64,000 nucleotides of DNA from an uncultured Chloroflexota bacterium (GTDB lineage: Bacteria > Chloroflexota > Dehalococcoidia > CAUJGQ01), in the NCBI GenBank assembly GCA_937879875.1, contig CALFMN010000154.1, positions 5,435-69,434 on the forward strand, given 5' to 3'. The notes beneath the pieces were generated by a model. That model was not told where the DNA came from, ran no database searches, and saw only the letters and a list, made by a program, of their open reading frames with translations. A program made the position numbers and the translations under genes. Below, piece after piece: positions 32,701 through 40,915 of this stretch. The stretch's first letter is position 1, and each line of letters begins with the position of its first letter.

Positions 32701-32761
32701 CGAATCGCTCCACGCTGGCTGCTGCCTCCTGCCACGGCCGTCGGCCGCCCTGGAATGCCAT
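29726..32761 (-). CDS. AAA-ATPase / LuxR-family transcriptional regulator (LAL type)
   Basis: 1011 aa from the ATG at 32761. N-terminal 'FVGRERELAALGAYL', Walker A 'GGEPGIGKT' (about 54-62), Walker B 'LLLVLDDLHSADAPSLLLLQ', a middle of about 500 residues of TPR-like helices, and a C-terminal LuxR helix-turn-helix ('GLTPREIEVLRRIAAGRTTR', 'VPTVERHITNLYAKIG'). Large ATP-dependent activator of the LAL/MalT type; the inducer cannot be inferred. The class III cyclase often fused to this architecture is absent here, while a cyclase fragment lies near 20.2 kb. Divergent from the Uma2 gene. Confidence 0.92.
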   Translation of the reverse strand: MAFQGGRRPWQEAAASVERFGGRTPFVGRERELAALGAYLDAAAAGQGAIVLVGGEPGIGKTRTAEELSGRALEHGMRVLWGRCWEGAGAPAFWPWVEALRTLVRSGDAAALREALRQGAADLAVLLPELREQLGAPPDLPALPALEPDQARFRLFESVSAFLRTLAARQPLLLVLDDLHSADAPSLLLLQFLARDLTSAPLLVLGTYRDVEVDRAHPLSETLAALRRQPAFAHIPLRGLPIDAVLAVLRNLAPAGSESAFAHALYDETEGNPFFIQEVLRHLSESGRAAVDAASLRTIGVPDGVREVIGRRVARLSPACIRALTMSAVIGRQFSAGVLRAALAAGETALDDRALAEALDEAEATRIIAAVPDAPGSYRFAHALLRETLYEELTSMRRIRLHREAGLALEAWYAADMEPHLAELAHHFVHAAAGGEVERAITYATLAAERSGRLLAYEEAARQYVLALQSLDLQERGPTPRRCDFLLALGEAEARAGRTAQARERFAQAADLARTLQTPERLARAALGFGGPVVTVGEVDAPLVRLLDEALSALGDEPSALRARVLGRLAMELLYSEETDRRRNLSAEAVAMARRSGDVAALGFALNARHYAIWEPATLPERLTAATEIVQLGETSGNPDLAMQGRRWRIPDLLEAARRNEADAEIENLAHLAEDARQPLYRWYAAVFRAAQALLDGRFAEAGALIDAAHAAGERTHSGTALIYERGQRMVLLRELDRLGELEPWLRGALAPTLPVLRCFLAWLCADSGRPGEARDHLRLLSADGFRAVRRDLTWLASAALLAELCLMLNEPDRAGVLYAQMLPYADWNVMVGIPVYLGSVSRYLGLLATVQRRWSVAERHFQRALLVNERLGAHGWLAHTRHEYAQMLLARADPHDAERARALLAEARTLARTLGMSRLVHKLGDACETAEDAARATRGLGHAASGLTPREIEVLRRIAAGRTTREIAGELVVSVPTVERHITNLYAKIGARGRADATAFALREGIAGRG

Positions 32762-32857
32762 GAGTATACCGAGCGCCGCGCCAACGGCCGCGCAACGCCC
32801 CGTATACTCGAAGCGCAGAGCGTACGCGGCCGGCGGCGCGCACGCGGGAGCAAGACG

Positions 32858-33409
32858 ATGCCGATCAGCTTCGAAACCTACGCGCGTGTGGCGCTGGAGG
32901 ATACGGATGAGCAGTGGGAGCTGGTCTGCGGCCAGTTGCGGCAGAAGCCGCCGATGACGATCGAGCACGACGGATCGGGATGGCGGCTGACCACGCAGCT
33001 CGTGCGGCAGCTTGACGACCGGCGATTTCTGGTGAGCCAGGCCGCACGCGTCCGAATTTCCGCGTCCAACTTCTTCATCCCCGACCTCTGCGTGATTCCC
33101 ATAACGCTTGAGCGCCGGATCCGGCGCGAGCGGCCGCGCGAGCTTGCCGTGCTGGACGAACCGCTGCCGCTGGTCGTCGAGGTCTGGTCGCCATCGACCG
33201 GCGACTACGACATGGAAACGAAAATCCCCGGCTACCGCGAGTGCGGCGATGCCGAAATCTGGCGTCTCTACCCATACGACCGCACGCTGACCGCCTGGCG
33301 CCGCCAGCCGGACGGCAGCTACGCGGAGACGCAGTACACGGGCGAGGTGATCGTCGAGCCGGCGTCGCTGCCCGGCGTGCGCATCGATCTGGCCGCGGTG
33401 TTCGCGTAG
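32858..33409 (+). CDS. Uma2-family (DUF820) nuclease-fold protein
   Basis: 183 aa with GGGAG before the ATG. The restriction-endonuclease-like core is 'NFFIPDLCVI' (Asp), 'LPLVVEVWSPSTGDYDMETK' (Glu and Lys) and 'IPGYRECGDAEIWRLYPYDR'. Uma2 proteins are abundant in Cyanobacteria and Chloroflexota; role unclear, possibly mobile-element related. The TAG stop coincides with the start of a G-tract repeat. Confidence 0.88.
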   Translation: MPISFETYARVALEDTDEQWELVCGQLRQKPPMTIEHDGSGWRLTTQLVRQLDDRRFLVSQAARVRISASNFFIPDLCVIPITLERRIRRERPRELAVLDEPLPLVVEVWSPSTGDYDMETKIPGYRECGDAEIWRLYPYDRTLTAWRRQPDGSYAETQYTGEVIVEPASLPGVRIDLAAVFA

Positions 33410-33506
33410 GGCGGAGGGCGCCGTGCTCGATGCCGCGTTGCGCGTGCCGCCGAAGGCCCGCCTGGCTGGGCCTCTTCGCCCTGCGCCCTTTGCCCTCCGC
33501 CCGATA
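33407..33506. repeat. G-tract heptads and C-tract heptads bracketing a spacer
   Basis: TAGGGCGGAGGGCG starts at the Uma2 stop. About 70 bases later CCCTGCG CCCTTTG CCCTCCG CCC (33480-33504) forms the opposite strand of the same pattern. The two ends are inverted relative to each other around a unique spacer. Confidence 0.65.
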
Positions 33507-33569
33507 TGCTAGAGTGTGCGCTCAACCGGCGCCCGCGCCGCGTGACGCCCGCCCGCAGGAGGCTCCGCC

Positions 33570-34673
33570 ATGACCACCGCAGCGCTGCCCCGCTCGATCG
33601 AGGCGCTGACGTCCGCATTCCTCACCGATGCCCTGCGCGAGGGCGGCGTGCTGCCCCGCGGCAGCGTCGCGGCCGTTTCCAGCGAGCCCGTGGGGCAAGG
33701 CGTGGGGCTGCTCTGCCAGCTCGCGCGGCTGTTCCTGACCTATGACGGCGCCCCGGCCGGCGCGCCCGCCACGCTGATCGCCAAGATCCCCTCCGGCGAC
33801 GAGCAGACCAAAGGTCTGGCGAATGCCTTCGGCTTCTATGCCAAAGAGGTGCGCTTCTACCGCGAGCTGGCCGCGCGCGTTTCGCTGCCGTCGCCCGCCT
33901 GCTACTACAGCGCCCTCGAAGAAGCAACGGGCGATTTCGTGCTGCTGCTGGAAGACCTGGCGAGCGCCCGCATCGGCGATCAGCTCAGCGGCTGCACGGT
34001 CGAGCAGGCGGCGCTGCTGCTGCGCGAGCTGGCGAAACTGCACGCCGCCTGGTGGAACAGCCCGCAACTGAACGCGCTGGACTGGGTGCCCAATTCGGGC
34101 TCGCCCATCAACAAGGCCGGCCTCACGCTCTATCCCATGGCCTGGCCGAACTTCGTCGAGCGTTTCGGCAAGGAGACGCCGCCCGAGCTGCTGCGCATCG
34201 GCGAGCGGCTGGGTGAGAACGTGAACGCGATCCTTGACCGCTTCTGCGCCGGCCCGAAGACGCTCTGCCACGGCGACTACCGCGCCGACAACTTCTTCTT
34301 CGCCGCGGAAGCGGGGCAGCCGCCGCTGCGCGTGATCGACTGGCAGATCGGGTTACGCGCGGTGGGTGCCTTCGACGTTGGCTACTTCCTGACGCAGAGC
34401 ATGGACGTGCCGCTGCGCCGGGCGCACGAGCTGGAGCTGCTCGGGCTGTATTACCGAACGCTGCGCGAAGGCGGCGTGCAGGACTACCGCTTCGGCGACC
34501 TGATCACGGATTACCGCTGGACCGCGCTCTTCTGCTTCGCCTATCCGGTGATGGGCGGCGGCCTGGCCGACCTCACCAATGACCGCGGCGTGGCGCTGGC
34601 CCGCGCGATGATGCAGCGCAGCGCCGCCGCCATCCTCGACTGGCAGGCCGGCGAGCTGCTTGACGAGGTATGA
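33570..34673 (+). CDS. APH/EcKL-like small-molecule kinase
   Basis: 367 aa of the protein-kinase-like phosphotransferase fold. 'ATLIAKIPSGDEQTKGLANA' carries the nucleotide-binding Lys, 'VLLLEDL' is the hinge, 'LCHGDYRADNFFF' the Brenner-type catalytic loop and 'RVIDWQI' the metal-binding Asp. Closest in feel to ecdysteroid-kinase-like/DUF1679 and CHK-kinase-like enzymes. It probably phosphorylates a hydroxyl of a small compound; substrate unknown. Ribosome binding site GCAGGAGG. The stop TGA opens a G-tract heptad repeat. Confidence 0.85.
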   Translation: MTTAALPRSIEALTSAFLTDALREGGVLPRGSVAAVSSEPVGQGVGLLCQLARLFLTYDGAPAGAPATLIAKIPSGDEQTKGLANAFGFYAKEVRFYRELAARVSLPSPACYYSALEEATGDFVLLLEDLASARIGDQLSGCTVEQAALLLRELAKLHAAWWNSPQLNALDWVPNSGSPINKAGLTLYPMAWPNFVERFGKETPPELLRIGERLGENVNAILDRFCAGPKTLCHGDYRADNFFFAAEAGQPPLRVIDWQIGLRAVGAFDVGYFLTQSMDVPLRRAHELELLGLYYRTLREGGVQDYRFGDLITDYRWTALFCFAYPVMGGGLADLTNDRGVALARAMMQRSAAAILDWQAGELLDEV

Positions 34674-34730
34674 GGGCAGAGGGCGGAGGGAATCACGTCT
34701 ACGCCCTACGTCCTCCGCCCTTTGCCCTCG
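34671..34730. repeat. heptad arrays between convergent kinase and FMN-protein genes
   Basis: Plus strand: TGA stop, then GGGCAGA GGGCGGA GGGAATC. Minus strand: GGGCAAA GGGCGGA GGACGTA GGGCGTA, containing the TAG stop (34706-34708) of the convergent gene, whose last residues GRRT are encoded by the array. The 7-base period is exact on both sides. Confidence 0.7.
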
Positions 34731-35332
34731 CCGAGGTAGCTCTCGATCACGTCGGCGGCGCGGGCATCGCCGGGATCATTGCGCTCGCGCAGCTTCGCGA
34801 TCACGTTGCGCCTCATCTCGGCCGGGCCGAAGGGGCCGGTCTTGAACTTCACCTCGCGGGCGAGAATCTTCAGCCGCACCACACCCAGCCGGCGCAGGCG
34901 CGGACCGTAGAAATCGCCGTCGGCGATCGGCGTGTAGTTGGCGCCCGGCTCATACGTTGCCACCAGTCCGGCCAGCGTCTGCGCCACCTCGGCGGGATCG
35001 GTGCAAGTCTCGGCTTCGCAGAAGTACTGCACGGCGCGGAAGTTGAGCGTGGCGCGGCCGCCGTCGGCCGGGTCCACCCAGTCGTGGCGCGAGAAGGCGA
35101 GGAAGTCGGAGACGAGAAACGTGGCCAGTGGCCGGGCTTGCAGCGCTTGGAAGACCGCGTCCTCTTGTACGGCGTGCAGATCGATCGTGTCGCCGCGCTT
35201 GACGAACGGCAGGAAGCTGACCTGCGGAAAGCCGTCCGCCGGCGTGGCGATGAGCTGCCCGTGGCGCTGCCCGGCGACGAACGCCTCGATCGTGGCCTCG
35301 TCTTCCACCAGATAGCGGTCGGAGCGATACAT
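34706..35332 (-). CDS. PaiB-like FMN-binding split-barrel protein
   Basis: 208 aa from the ATG at 35332 (MYRSDRYLVEDEATIEAFVA). The segments 'HGQLIATPADGFPQVSFLPF', 'HAVQEDAVFQAL' and 'FLVSDFLAFSRHDWVD' match FMN-binding split barrels of the PaiB/HugZ kind, and the C-terminal 'MRRNVIAKLRERNDPGDARA' resembles the PaiB tail. Likely binds flavin; a heme oxygenase-like or regulatory role is possible. The last four residues come from a heptad repeat. Confidence 0.75.
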   Translation of the reverse strand: MYRSDRYLVEDEATIEAFVAGQRHGQLIATPADGFPQVSFLPFVKRGDTIDLHAVQEDAVFQALQARPLATFLVSDFLAFSRHDWVDPADGGRATLNFRAVQYFCEAETCTDPAEVAQTLAGLVATYEPGANYTPIADGDFYGPRLRRLGVVRLKILAREVKFKTGPFGPAEMRRNVIAKLRERNDPGDARAADVIESYLGEGKGRRT

Positions 35333-35545
35333 CGCGGCCCTCCCTGCTGAGCGTGAAGCCAGCGTAGCAGGATGAATGGCCCGCTCGCAGTGCCAATTAT
35401 GCTGCCATTGGTTGGGCCAATGGTCGGTGAATGTCGAACAGGTTTTGAGGCCGCGGAGCCGACGACGCCGGCCGATGGCGAGCGGCGGGCGATGAACAGC
35501 GACGTGCAAACGGATTCACTGCTCGCCATCGGCCTCCTTCCGCCC

Positions 35546-36499
35546 TCACTTCATCGCGTAGGCGTTGAGCGGCGAGCCGACGGCGCCGGTGAAGGGCAGC
35601 GGCGGCGCCACGAACAGGAACTCGTAGACGCCGTCCTGAGCGCAGTCGGCGGCCAGCGCCTCGAAGTCGAAGATCTCGCCCACCAGCAGGCCCATGCTGG
35701 CGATCAGGATCAGGTGCAGCGGCTGGAAGCAGTCGGGCGTCTCGTTCGGGCGCACCTCCATGCCCCACGTATCCGTGGCGATGCAGGCGATCTCCGTGTC
35801 ATGCAAGAACTGCGCCGTCTCCAGGCAGAGTCCAGGCGCATCGCCGCCGGCGTAGCTGCCCCAGCCGCCCTGCGCCCGGCACTGCGCGATCTGGCCCGTG
35901 CGCACCAGCAGCGCATCGCCGCTGCCGAGCGTGACGCCCGCGTGGTGCGCGCAGCCGAGCAGATCCGCGCTGCTGACCGGCGTGCCCGGCTCCAGCCAAT
36001 CCACGCCTTTGAAGCGCGGCAGATCGAGCAGCACGCCGCGCGTGGCGACTTTGCCGGCCAGCTTCTCGATGCCGTTCACGGTCGCGCCGCCGGAATGAAC
36101 CAGCGCCATGTCGCGGCCGTTGTAGGTCTTGCCCTCGACGAAGATGTGCGCGAGGCCGTCCCACTGCGTGCCGCACTGCAGCGGCATGGTGATCACGTCG
36201 TCGGCGTAGCGCAGACCGGGGATCTGATCCTGGGCGCCGGCCGCGGCGTCGGCGCCGCTGGCGAGCATCAGGTGGATGGGGTTGAAGCGCCGGCCGCCGC
36301 GCTGCGGGCCGTCGGCGTCGTAGGGCAGGGCGCAGGCGATGATTTTGCCTTGCTTGACCAGTGCGGCGGCATCTGTGATTTTCTGCGGCGTGATGAAGTT
36401 CAGCGTGCCGATCTCGTCATCGGCGCCCCAGCGGCCCCAGTTGCGCAGCCGCCGGCCCTCTTCCAGCACAGTTCGCAGCGTCCATGTCTTCGTCGTCAC
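35546..36499 (-). CDS. cyclase-family protein (kynurenine formamidase-like hydrolase)
   Basis: 317 aa from a GTG at 36499 with AGGAGG upstream; longer starts lack a ribosome binding site. The metal-dependent 'cyclase' (PF04199) signature is spread over 'PLQCGTQWDGLAHIFVEGKT', 'TRGVLLDLPRFKGVDWLEPG', 'LLVRTGQ' and 'IACIATDTWGMEVRPNE'. The usual HxGTHxDxPxH ligand motif appears as CGTQWDGLAH, so the first ligand differs. Family members hydrolyse N-formylkynurenine or isatin-like substrates; the actual substrate is unknown. Confidence 0.85.
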   Translation of the reverse strand: MTTKTWTLRTVLEEGRRLRNWGRWGADDEIGTLNFITPQKITDAAALVKQGKIIACALPYDADGPQRGGRRFNPIHLMLASGADAAAGAQDQIPGLRYADDVITMPLQCGTQWDGLAHIFVEGKTYNGRDMALVHSGGATVNGIEKLAGKVATRGVLLDLPRFKGVDWLEPGTPVSSADLLGCAHHAGVTLGSGDALLVRTGQIAQCRAQGGWGSYAGGDAPGLCLETAQFLHDTEIACIATDTWGMEVRPNETPDCFQPLHLILIASMGLLVGEIFDFEALAADCAQDGVYEFLFVAPPLPFTGAVGSPLNAYAMK

Positions 36500-36790
36500 G
36501 ATACGCCTCCTGCCCGTAGTGGTCGGACGGTGCACATGGTAGGCACGTACGCATCTGGCCGCAAGGCGGCGTGGATCAACTCAAACTCACGTCCTCTCGG
36601 CCCGATACTCGCGCTGATCGGCGCCACGATCGCTGCTTGAAAGCAAGCATAGTAGCAACGATTCGCGCAGGCGTTGCAGCGTCCATCCTCTAGCTCTGCA
36701 GCCGCGCTGGGGAGGTTCTCCTCTGCCTTCGCGGCGAAGGCCGCGGCGCGGCCGCGATAGAGTGGATTGACGGCCGGGCTGCCGGCCTGC

Positions 36791-37251
36791 CTATCCGCTC
36801 GCCTCTTGTAGTTGCTGGAGATGGCTGCGCCAGTGGCGGGCGATCATCTCCAGCCGCTGGCCGGCGCTCAGCTCACGGCCGTCGGTGAAGCGGAAAACGA
36901 CCGCATCGAGATCCGGCGCCGCGTGCGCGACGCGCGGCAGCCGTGACGTGGCCTGCCGCAGCTGGGCCGCGATCTCCGCCGCGCTCTCGCGGCACGGGTC
37001 CGCAGCGCCGCGTCGTTGATCTCGTCGGCCGTGCCGGAGATCAGCCAGGGCAGGCCGCTGTGCGCCGCCGAGGCGATGCCCCAGGCCGTCGCATCGTGCC
37101 AGTAGGGAAAGTGCGCCAGCACGTCCCAGGCGCCCCAACGCTCGACTCGCGCCGTCGATTGCCGTCCCGGTCCCTCGAACTAGGCGAGCGTCTCCTGCAC
37201 GGTAGTTTCGAGCGCAGCGATGAGTGCTTCTCTGGTCTGGTTGTTCGTCAT
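36791..37251 (-). pseudogene. DinB/ClbS-like gene, broken by an in-frame TAG and a frameshift
   Basis: ATG at 37251 with a perfect AGGAGG gives 'MTNNQTREALIAALETTVQE', then TAG at 37180-37182. The same frame continues 'FEGPGRQSTARVERWGAWDV' and 'LAHFPYWHDATAWGIASA' (first metal His of DinB), then shifts frame near 36998-37010 to 'ESAAEIAAQLRQATSRLP' and 'RLEMIARHWRSHLQQLQE' (last metal His). All pieces of one about 150-residue DinB-like protein are present in order, so decay is recent or the sequence has errors. Confidence 0.8.
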
Positions 37252-37284
37252 TGCGTCCTCCTGCGCGTACGGAAGTATAGCGCC

Positions 37285-37428
37285 CGCCGCACCTATCCCT
37301 GACGGCTGCGCCGTCTGTCCCTTTCCTACAAGGAAAGGGTTAGTTCGGGGAGATCGGTAGTACTCAGAAAGCCCTTCCCCTGTGGGGAAGGGACAGACTT
37401 CGCTTGCGAAGTCAGGGATAGGCGCCGC
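37285..37428. repeat. family-1 hairpin repeat, short variant copy E
   Basis: Ends CACCTATCCCTGAC and GTCAGGGATAGG(C)G are variants of the family-1 ends. Stems: GACGGC/GCCGTC on the left and GACTTCGC/GCGAAGTC on the right, plus CCCTTTCCT and CCCTTCCCC hairpins. About 140 bp, lacking the central GGAGCGCTCC core of the longer copies. Confidence 0.7.
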
Positions 37429-37514
37429 ATGACCGGCGGGCGGAAACGGGAGTACCATAGGCCACCAGAGCGCCGACCGCGCCGCTTCAACGGACATTCT
37501 TCGAGGAGGCGATC

Positions 37515-39119
37515 ATGACCGCCGCACCGTACGTTGCGCACGCGCGCCGCAGCATCTGGATGAACGGGCTGGAGTCGGACGAGCCCTCGCCCGCGCAGCG
37601 CGCCGAACAGCAGCGGCGCCTCTCCGAACGGCTCGGCACGAACGTCGAGCTGCCGCCGATCCCGCCGCTCAGCGCGCTGCAGCTACGGGCGCCGCGGATT
37701 ACGCCGCCCGATGCGCTGGCGCCGTTCTGCTTCACCGATACCTACGAACGGGCGCTGCACAGCAAGGGCGATCGCCTCGAAGAGATCCGCGGCGTGTTCA
37801 AGAACCCGCCCGACATCGTCGCCCACCCGCGCGACGAGCAGGAACTTGAGGCCGTGCTCGACTGGTGCTCTGCGCAGAGCTACGTGGCGATTCCCTACGG
37901 CGGTGGCTCGTCGGTGGTCGACGGCGTGACGCCCCCGGAGGGCTGCGACGCCGTCGTGACGATCGACATGGACCAGTTCGACCGCGTGTTGGAGATCGAC
38001 GCGGCCTCGCGCGCGGCGCGCATTCAGGCCGGCGTCTACGGCCCAGCGCTCGAAGGCCAGTTGCGCCCGCACGGCTTCACACTGCGCCACTTTCCCCAGA
38101 GCTTCACCATGTCCACGCTCGGCGGCTGGATCGCCACACGCTCCGGCGGCCACTACGCCACGAATCAGACGCACATCGATGAGTTCGTCGAGTCGGCGCG
38201 CATGCTGACTCCGGCCGGCTGGTGGGAGGCGCGGCGGTTGCCCGGCGGCGGCGCGGGACCGGACCCCAACCGCCTCGTCTGCGGCAGCGAGGGCATTCTG
38301 GGCATCATCAGCGAGGCCTGGATGCGCATTCAGGCGCGGCCGCGCTTCCGCGCCACGGCGGGTGTTACGTTTGCGAGCTGGGAAGCCAGCTACGAGGCGG
38401 CGCGACGCATCGTGCAGACCAAGCTCTGGCCGGCGAACCTGCGCGTGCTTGACCCGAAGCTGGCGCAGGACGCGGCCGGGATGGACGGGCAGCACGCGCT
38501 CTTGATCATCGGCTTCGAGTCGGCCGAGGTGCCGCAGGACTGGCCGATTCGCCAGGCTGTGGCGATCGCGCGCGATGCCGGCGGCCAAATCGAGGACGAC
38601 GTGCTGATCTCCGGCTCAGGCCAGCCGACCGGCCGTGGCGGCGCGGTGGGCGCCTGGCGCGACGCGTTCATTCCGGGCAGCGGCGCCGAGATCATGCCGG
38701 CGGGCATCGGGCTGGTCAGCGGCACGTTTGAGACCGCGATCACCTGGGACCGCTGGCCCGCCTTCGACGCAGCCGTGCGCGAGGCGGCACAGCGGGCGCT
38801 GAACGAGATCTGCGGCGGCGGCGCGCTCAACTGCCGCTTCACGCACGTCTACACCGACGGCCCGGCGCCCTACTACACGTTTGCCGGCCTCTACCGCCCC
38901 GGCCTGACGCACAGGGACTGGCTGGCGCTGAAGGCGGCCGCCTCGGACGCGATCATCAAGGCGGGCGGCACGATCACGCACCACCACGCCGTGGGCCGCC
39001 AGCACCGCCCCTGGTACGACCAGGAGCGCCCCGACCCGTTCGCCATTGCATTGCGCGCGGCGAAGAAGGCGCTAGACCCGAACGGCGTGCTCAACCCGGG
39101 CGTGCTGATCGATCCGTGA
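37515..39119 (+). CDS. FAD-binding oxidase, alkyldihydroxyacetonephosphate synthase-like
   Basis: 534 aa. VAO-type FAD domain with 'YVAIPYGGGSSVVDGVTPPE' (pyrophosphate loop), 'FPQSFTMSTLGGWIATRSGG' and 'CGSEGILGIISEAWMRIQ'. The C-terminal active-site region 'TITHHHAVGRQHRPWYDQER' is characteristic of alkyl-DHAP synthases (His-rich loop). In mammals the homologue makes ether lipids; in bacteria the group also includes glycolate/lactate-type dehydrogenases, so the exact substrate is uncertain. Confidence 0.88.
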   Translation: MTAAPYVAHARRSIWMNGLESDEPSPAQRAEQQRRLSERLGTNVELPPIPPLSALQLRAPRITPPDALAPFCFTDTYERALHSKGDRLEEIRGVFKNPPDIVAHPRDEQELEAVLDWCSAQSYVAIPYGGGSSVVDGVTPPEGCDAVVTIDMDQFDRVLEIDAASRAARIQAGVYGPALEGQLRPHGFTLRHFPQSFTMSTLGGWIATRSGGHYATNQTHIDEFVESARMLTPAGWWEARRLPGGGAGPDPNRLVCGSEGILGIISEAWMRIQARPRFRATAGVTFASWEASYEAARRIVQTKLWPANLRVLDPKLAQDAAGMDGQHALLIIGFESAEVPQDWPIRQAVAIARDAGGQIEDDVLISGSGQPTGRGGAVGAWRDAFIPGSGAEIMPAGIGLVSGTFETAITWDRWPAFDAAVREAAQRALNEICGGGALNCRFTHVYTDGPAPYYTFAGLYRPGLTHRDWLALKAAASDAIIKAGGTITHHHAVGRQHRPWYDQERPDPFAIALRAAKKALDPNGVLNPGVLIDP

Positions 39120-39123
39120 CCGT

Positions 39124-39287
39124 CGGCCCTCACCCCCGACCCCTCTCCCAATCCTGGGAGAGGGGCGACCGTGCGGAGTACGACTCGGGCGGCGTCGGGT
39201 TAACCGTGTGCTGGTCGGAACGCCCAATGCCCGATCGTCTCCTTCTCCCAGGATTGGGAGAAGGAGACAGGAGAGGTTTGAGGGCCG
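39124..39287. repeat. family-3 inverted repeat (CGGCCCTCACCCCCGA...)
   Basis: 164 bp. Outer ends CGGCCCT and AGGGCCG, then CTCTCCCAATCCTGGGAGAG and, further in, TTCTCCCAGGATTGGGAGAA, which are near reverse complements. It lies between the convergent FAD oxidase and APC permease genes. A partial relative is at 63810-63872 and a shorter one at 13553-13599. Confidence 0.75.
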
Positions 39288-39292
39288 AAAGC

Positions 39293-40861
39293 CTACGCGC
39301 CCGTCTGGACCGGGGCACTGAGCATCGAGCGGCCCTGCCGCGCCGAGTTCACGACGAACCACAGCACGCCGAGCACGACCCACACGCCGACGATCAGCAG
39401 CGCCTTTTGCCCGTCATCCGCGGTGCTGCCGCCGGAGGAGAAGGCGATGTAGAAGACGGCGAGCATCATGAAGATGTTCAGGAACGCTCCGGCAAACGGT
39501 ACGACCTTGTGCCGCAGGAAGTCGCGGTCGCCATGACTCCAGAATGCCACCAGTGTCACCAGGCAGGTGAAGCCGTAGAGGATGAACGTGCCCACGTTTG
39601 AGGCGAGCGTGATCTGCACGAGGTTGTCCGCGCTGCGCACACCGTACGCGCCGAACAGAGCCGACACCACCACCATCGACACCACACCCCAGTGCGGCGT
39701 GGCGTACCTGCCGTGCAGGAAGCCGAGCAGGCCTGGCATCTCCTTGTCGCGGCCCATCACATAGGTGATGCGCACGCCGGTGTTCATGGCGGAGAGAATG
39801 CTCCCCACCAGCGCCAGCACGACCGTGACTGCCACGATCGTCGCGAGGGCAACACCGAGATTGCTGAACCAGTGGTCGCCCATGTACTTCACAAAGTCGC
39901 CCAGCGGCGAGCCGGACTGTGCCGCGGCCGCATAACCGGCGACCACGGCGCCCTTCGCCGCCCCCGCCGAGGTATCCGGCGCCGAAATCTGCTTGCCGAT
40001 AAAGTAGTTCGCGGCGAAGTACTCGAACAGGTAGGCGAAAACGCCCTGGATCGTCAGTGAGAGCAGGATCGCCTGGCGGATGTGGCGCTTCGGGTTCTTC
40101 GCCTCGGCGCCCAGTGCGGTCACGGACTCGAAGCCGACTAAGAGCAAGATCGCGATCGTGCCCTGATAAACGACATTGGTGAAATGGTGCGGCGTGAGCA
40201 CGTCGATCACGCTGCTATGCTCGTATTGAATGCTGCCATGCGCGGCGCGGAAAACGATCGCCAGCACCGATACAGCGAGCAGTGTGACGAGCTGGATCAC
40301 GTTGATCGCCAGCGCCGTCATCGTCGAGCCGTTGATGCCGCGGAAGGCGATGAAGCCGATCAGTGCGGCGGAAACCACTGCGATCAACATCTGGATGTTG
40401 ATATCAACAGCCGTCGAACTGTAGAGGCCCACGACGTAGACGATCAGCGTGGCGATGAAGGCGACGAGAATGCCGGGGTAAACCCAGTAGTAGAGGTGCG
40501 AGATCCAGCCAGCCGTCATCTTGGCCGCGCGTGCCCACCGCTGATGGTGCGCCTTCTCCTTGTCCAGGAAGGCAGCCTCGGCGAAGTAGTATGACGAGCC
40601 GGCGCCGGCCCGCGGGTAAAGGTTCGCCAGTTCGGAGTAGCAGAGCGCGGTGAGAAACGCGATCGCGATCGAGGCGATCAGCGCAAACCACATATCGGAG
40701 GCCGTGCTGCTCGATCCGTTCGCCAGCGTCGCCTGCGCCTGGAACGTGGTCCAGAGGAAGGCGCCGGGCGCGATCAGCGCCATCGCGTTCACGGTCAGGC
40801 CGGTCAGACCGAGGGTTGGTCGCGGTCCCTCTTCGGACGCCGCCGGGGGATTTGCCGCCAT
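39293..40861 (-). CDS. APC-superfamily amino acid permease
   Basis: 522 aa with about 12-14 hydrophobic helices. N-terminal 'LTVNAMALIAPGAFLWTTFQ' and 'LYPRAGAGSSYYFAEAAFLD' carry the APC G-x-G and 'PRAGS' type loops; 'LLVGFESVTALGAEAKNPKR' is the classical fifth-helix/loop signature. An inner-membrane amino acid or polyamine transporter; the substrate is not readable. A small membrane protein is encoded 54 bases upstream on the same strand. Confidence 0.92.
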   Translation of the reverse strand: MAANPPAASEEGPRPTLGLTGLTVNAMALIAPGAFLWTTFQAQATLANGSSSTASDMWFALIASIAIAFLTALCYSELANLYPRAGAGSSYYFAEAAFLDKEKAHHQRWARAAKMTAGWISHLYYWVYPGILVAFIATLIVYVVGLYSSTAVDINIQMLIAVVSAALIGFIAFRGINGSTMTALAINVIQLVTLLAVSVLAIVFRAAHGSIQYEHSSVIDVLTPHHFTNVVYQGTIAILLLVGFESVTALGAEAKNPKRHIRQAILLSLTIQGVFAYLFEYFAANYFIGKQISAPDTSAGAAKGAVVAGYAAAAQSGSPLGDFVKYMGDHWFSNLGVALATIVAVTVVLALVGSILSAMNTGVRITYVMGRDKEMPGLLGFLHGRYATPHWGVVSMVVVSALFGAYGVRSADNLVQITLASNVGTFILYGFTCLVTLVAFWSHGDRDFLRHKVVPFAGAFLNIFMMLAVFYIAFSSGGSTADDGQKALLIVGVWVVLGVLWFVVNSARQGRSMLSAPVQTGA

Positions 40862-40915
40862 ATGCTCCTCCTTCTACTCGCTACTCGGGCTAATCGTGAA
40901 CAGGGAACAGACGGC

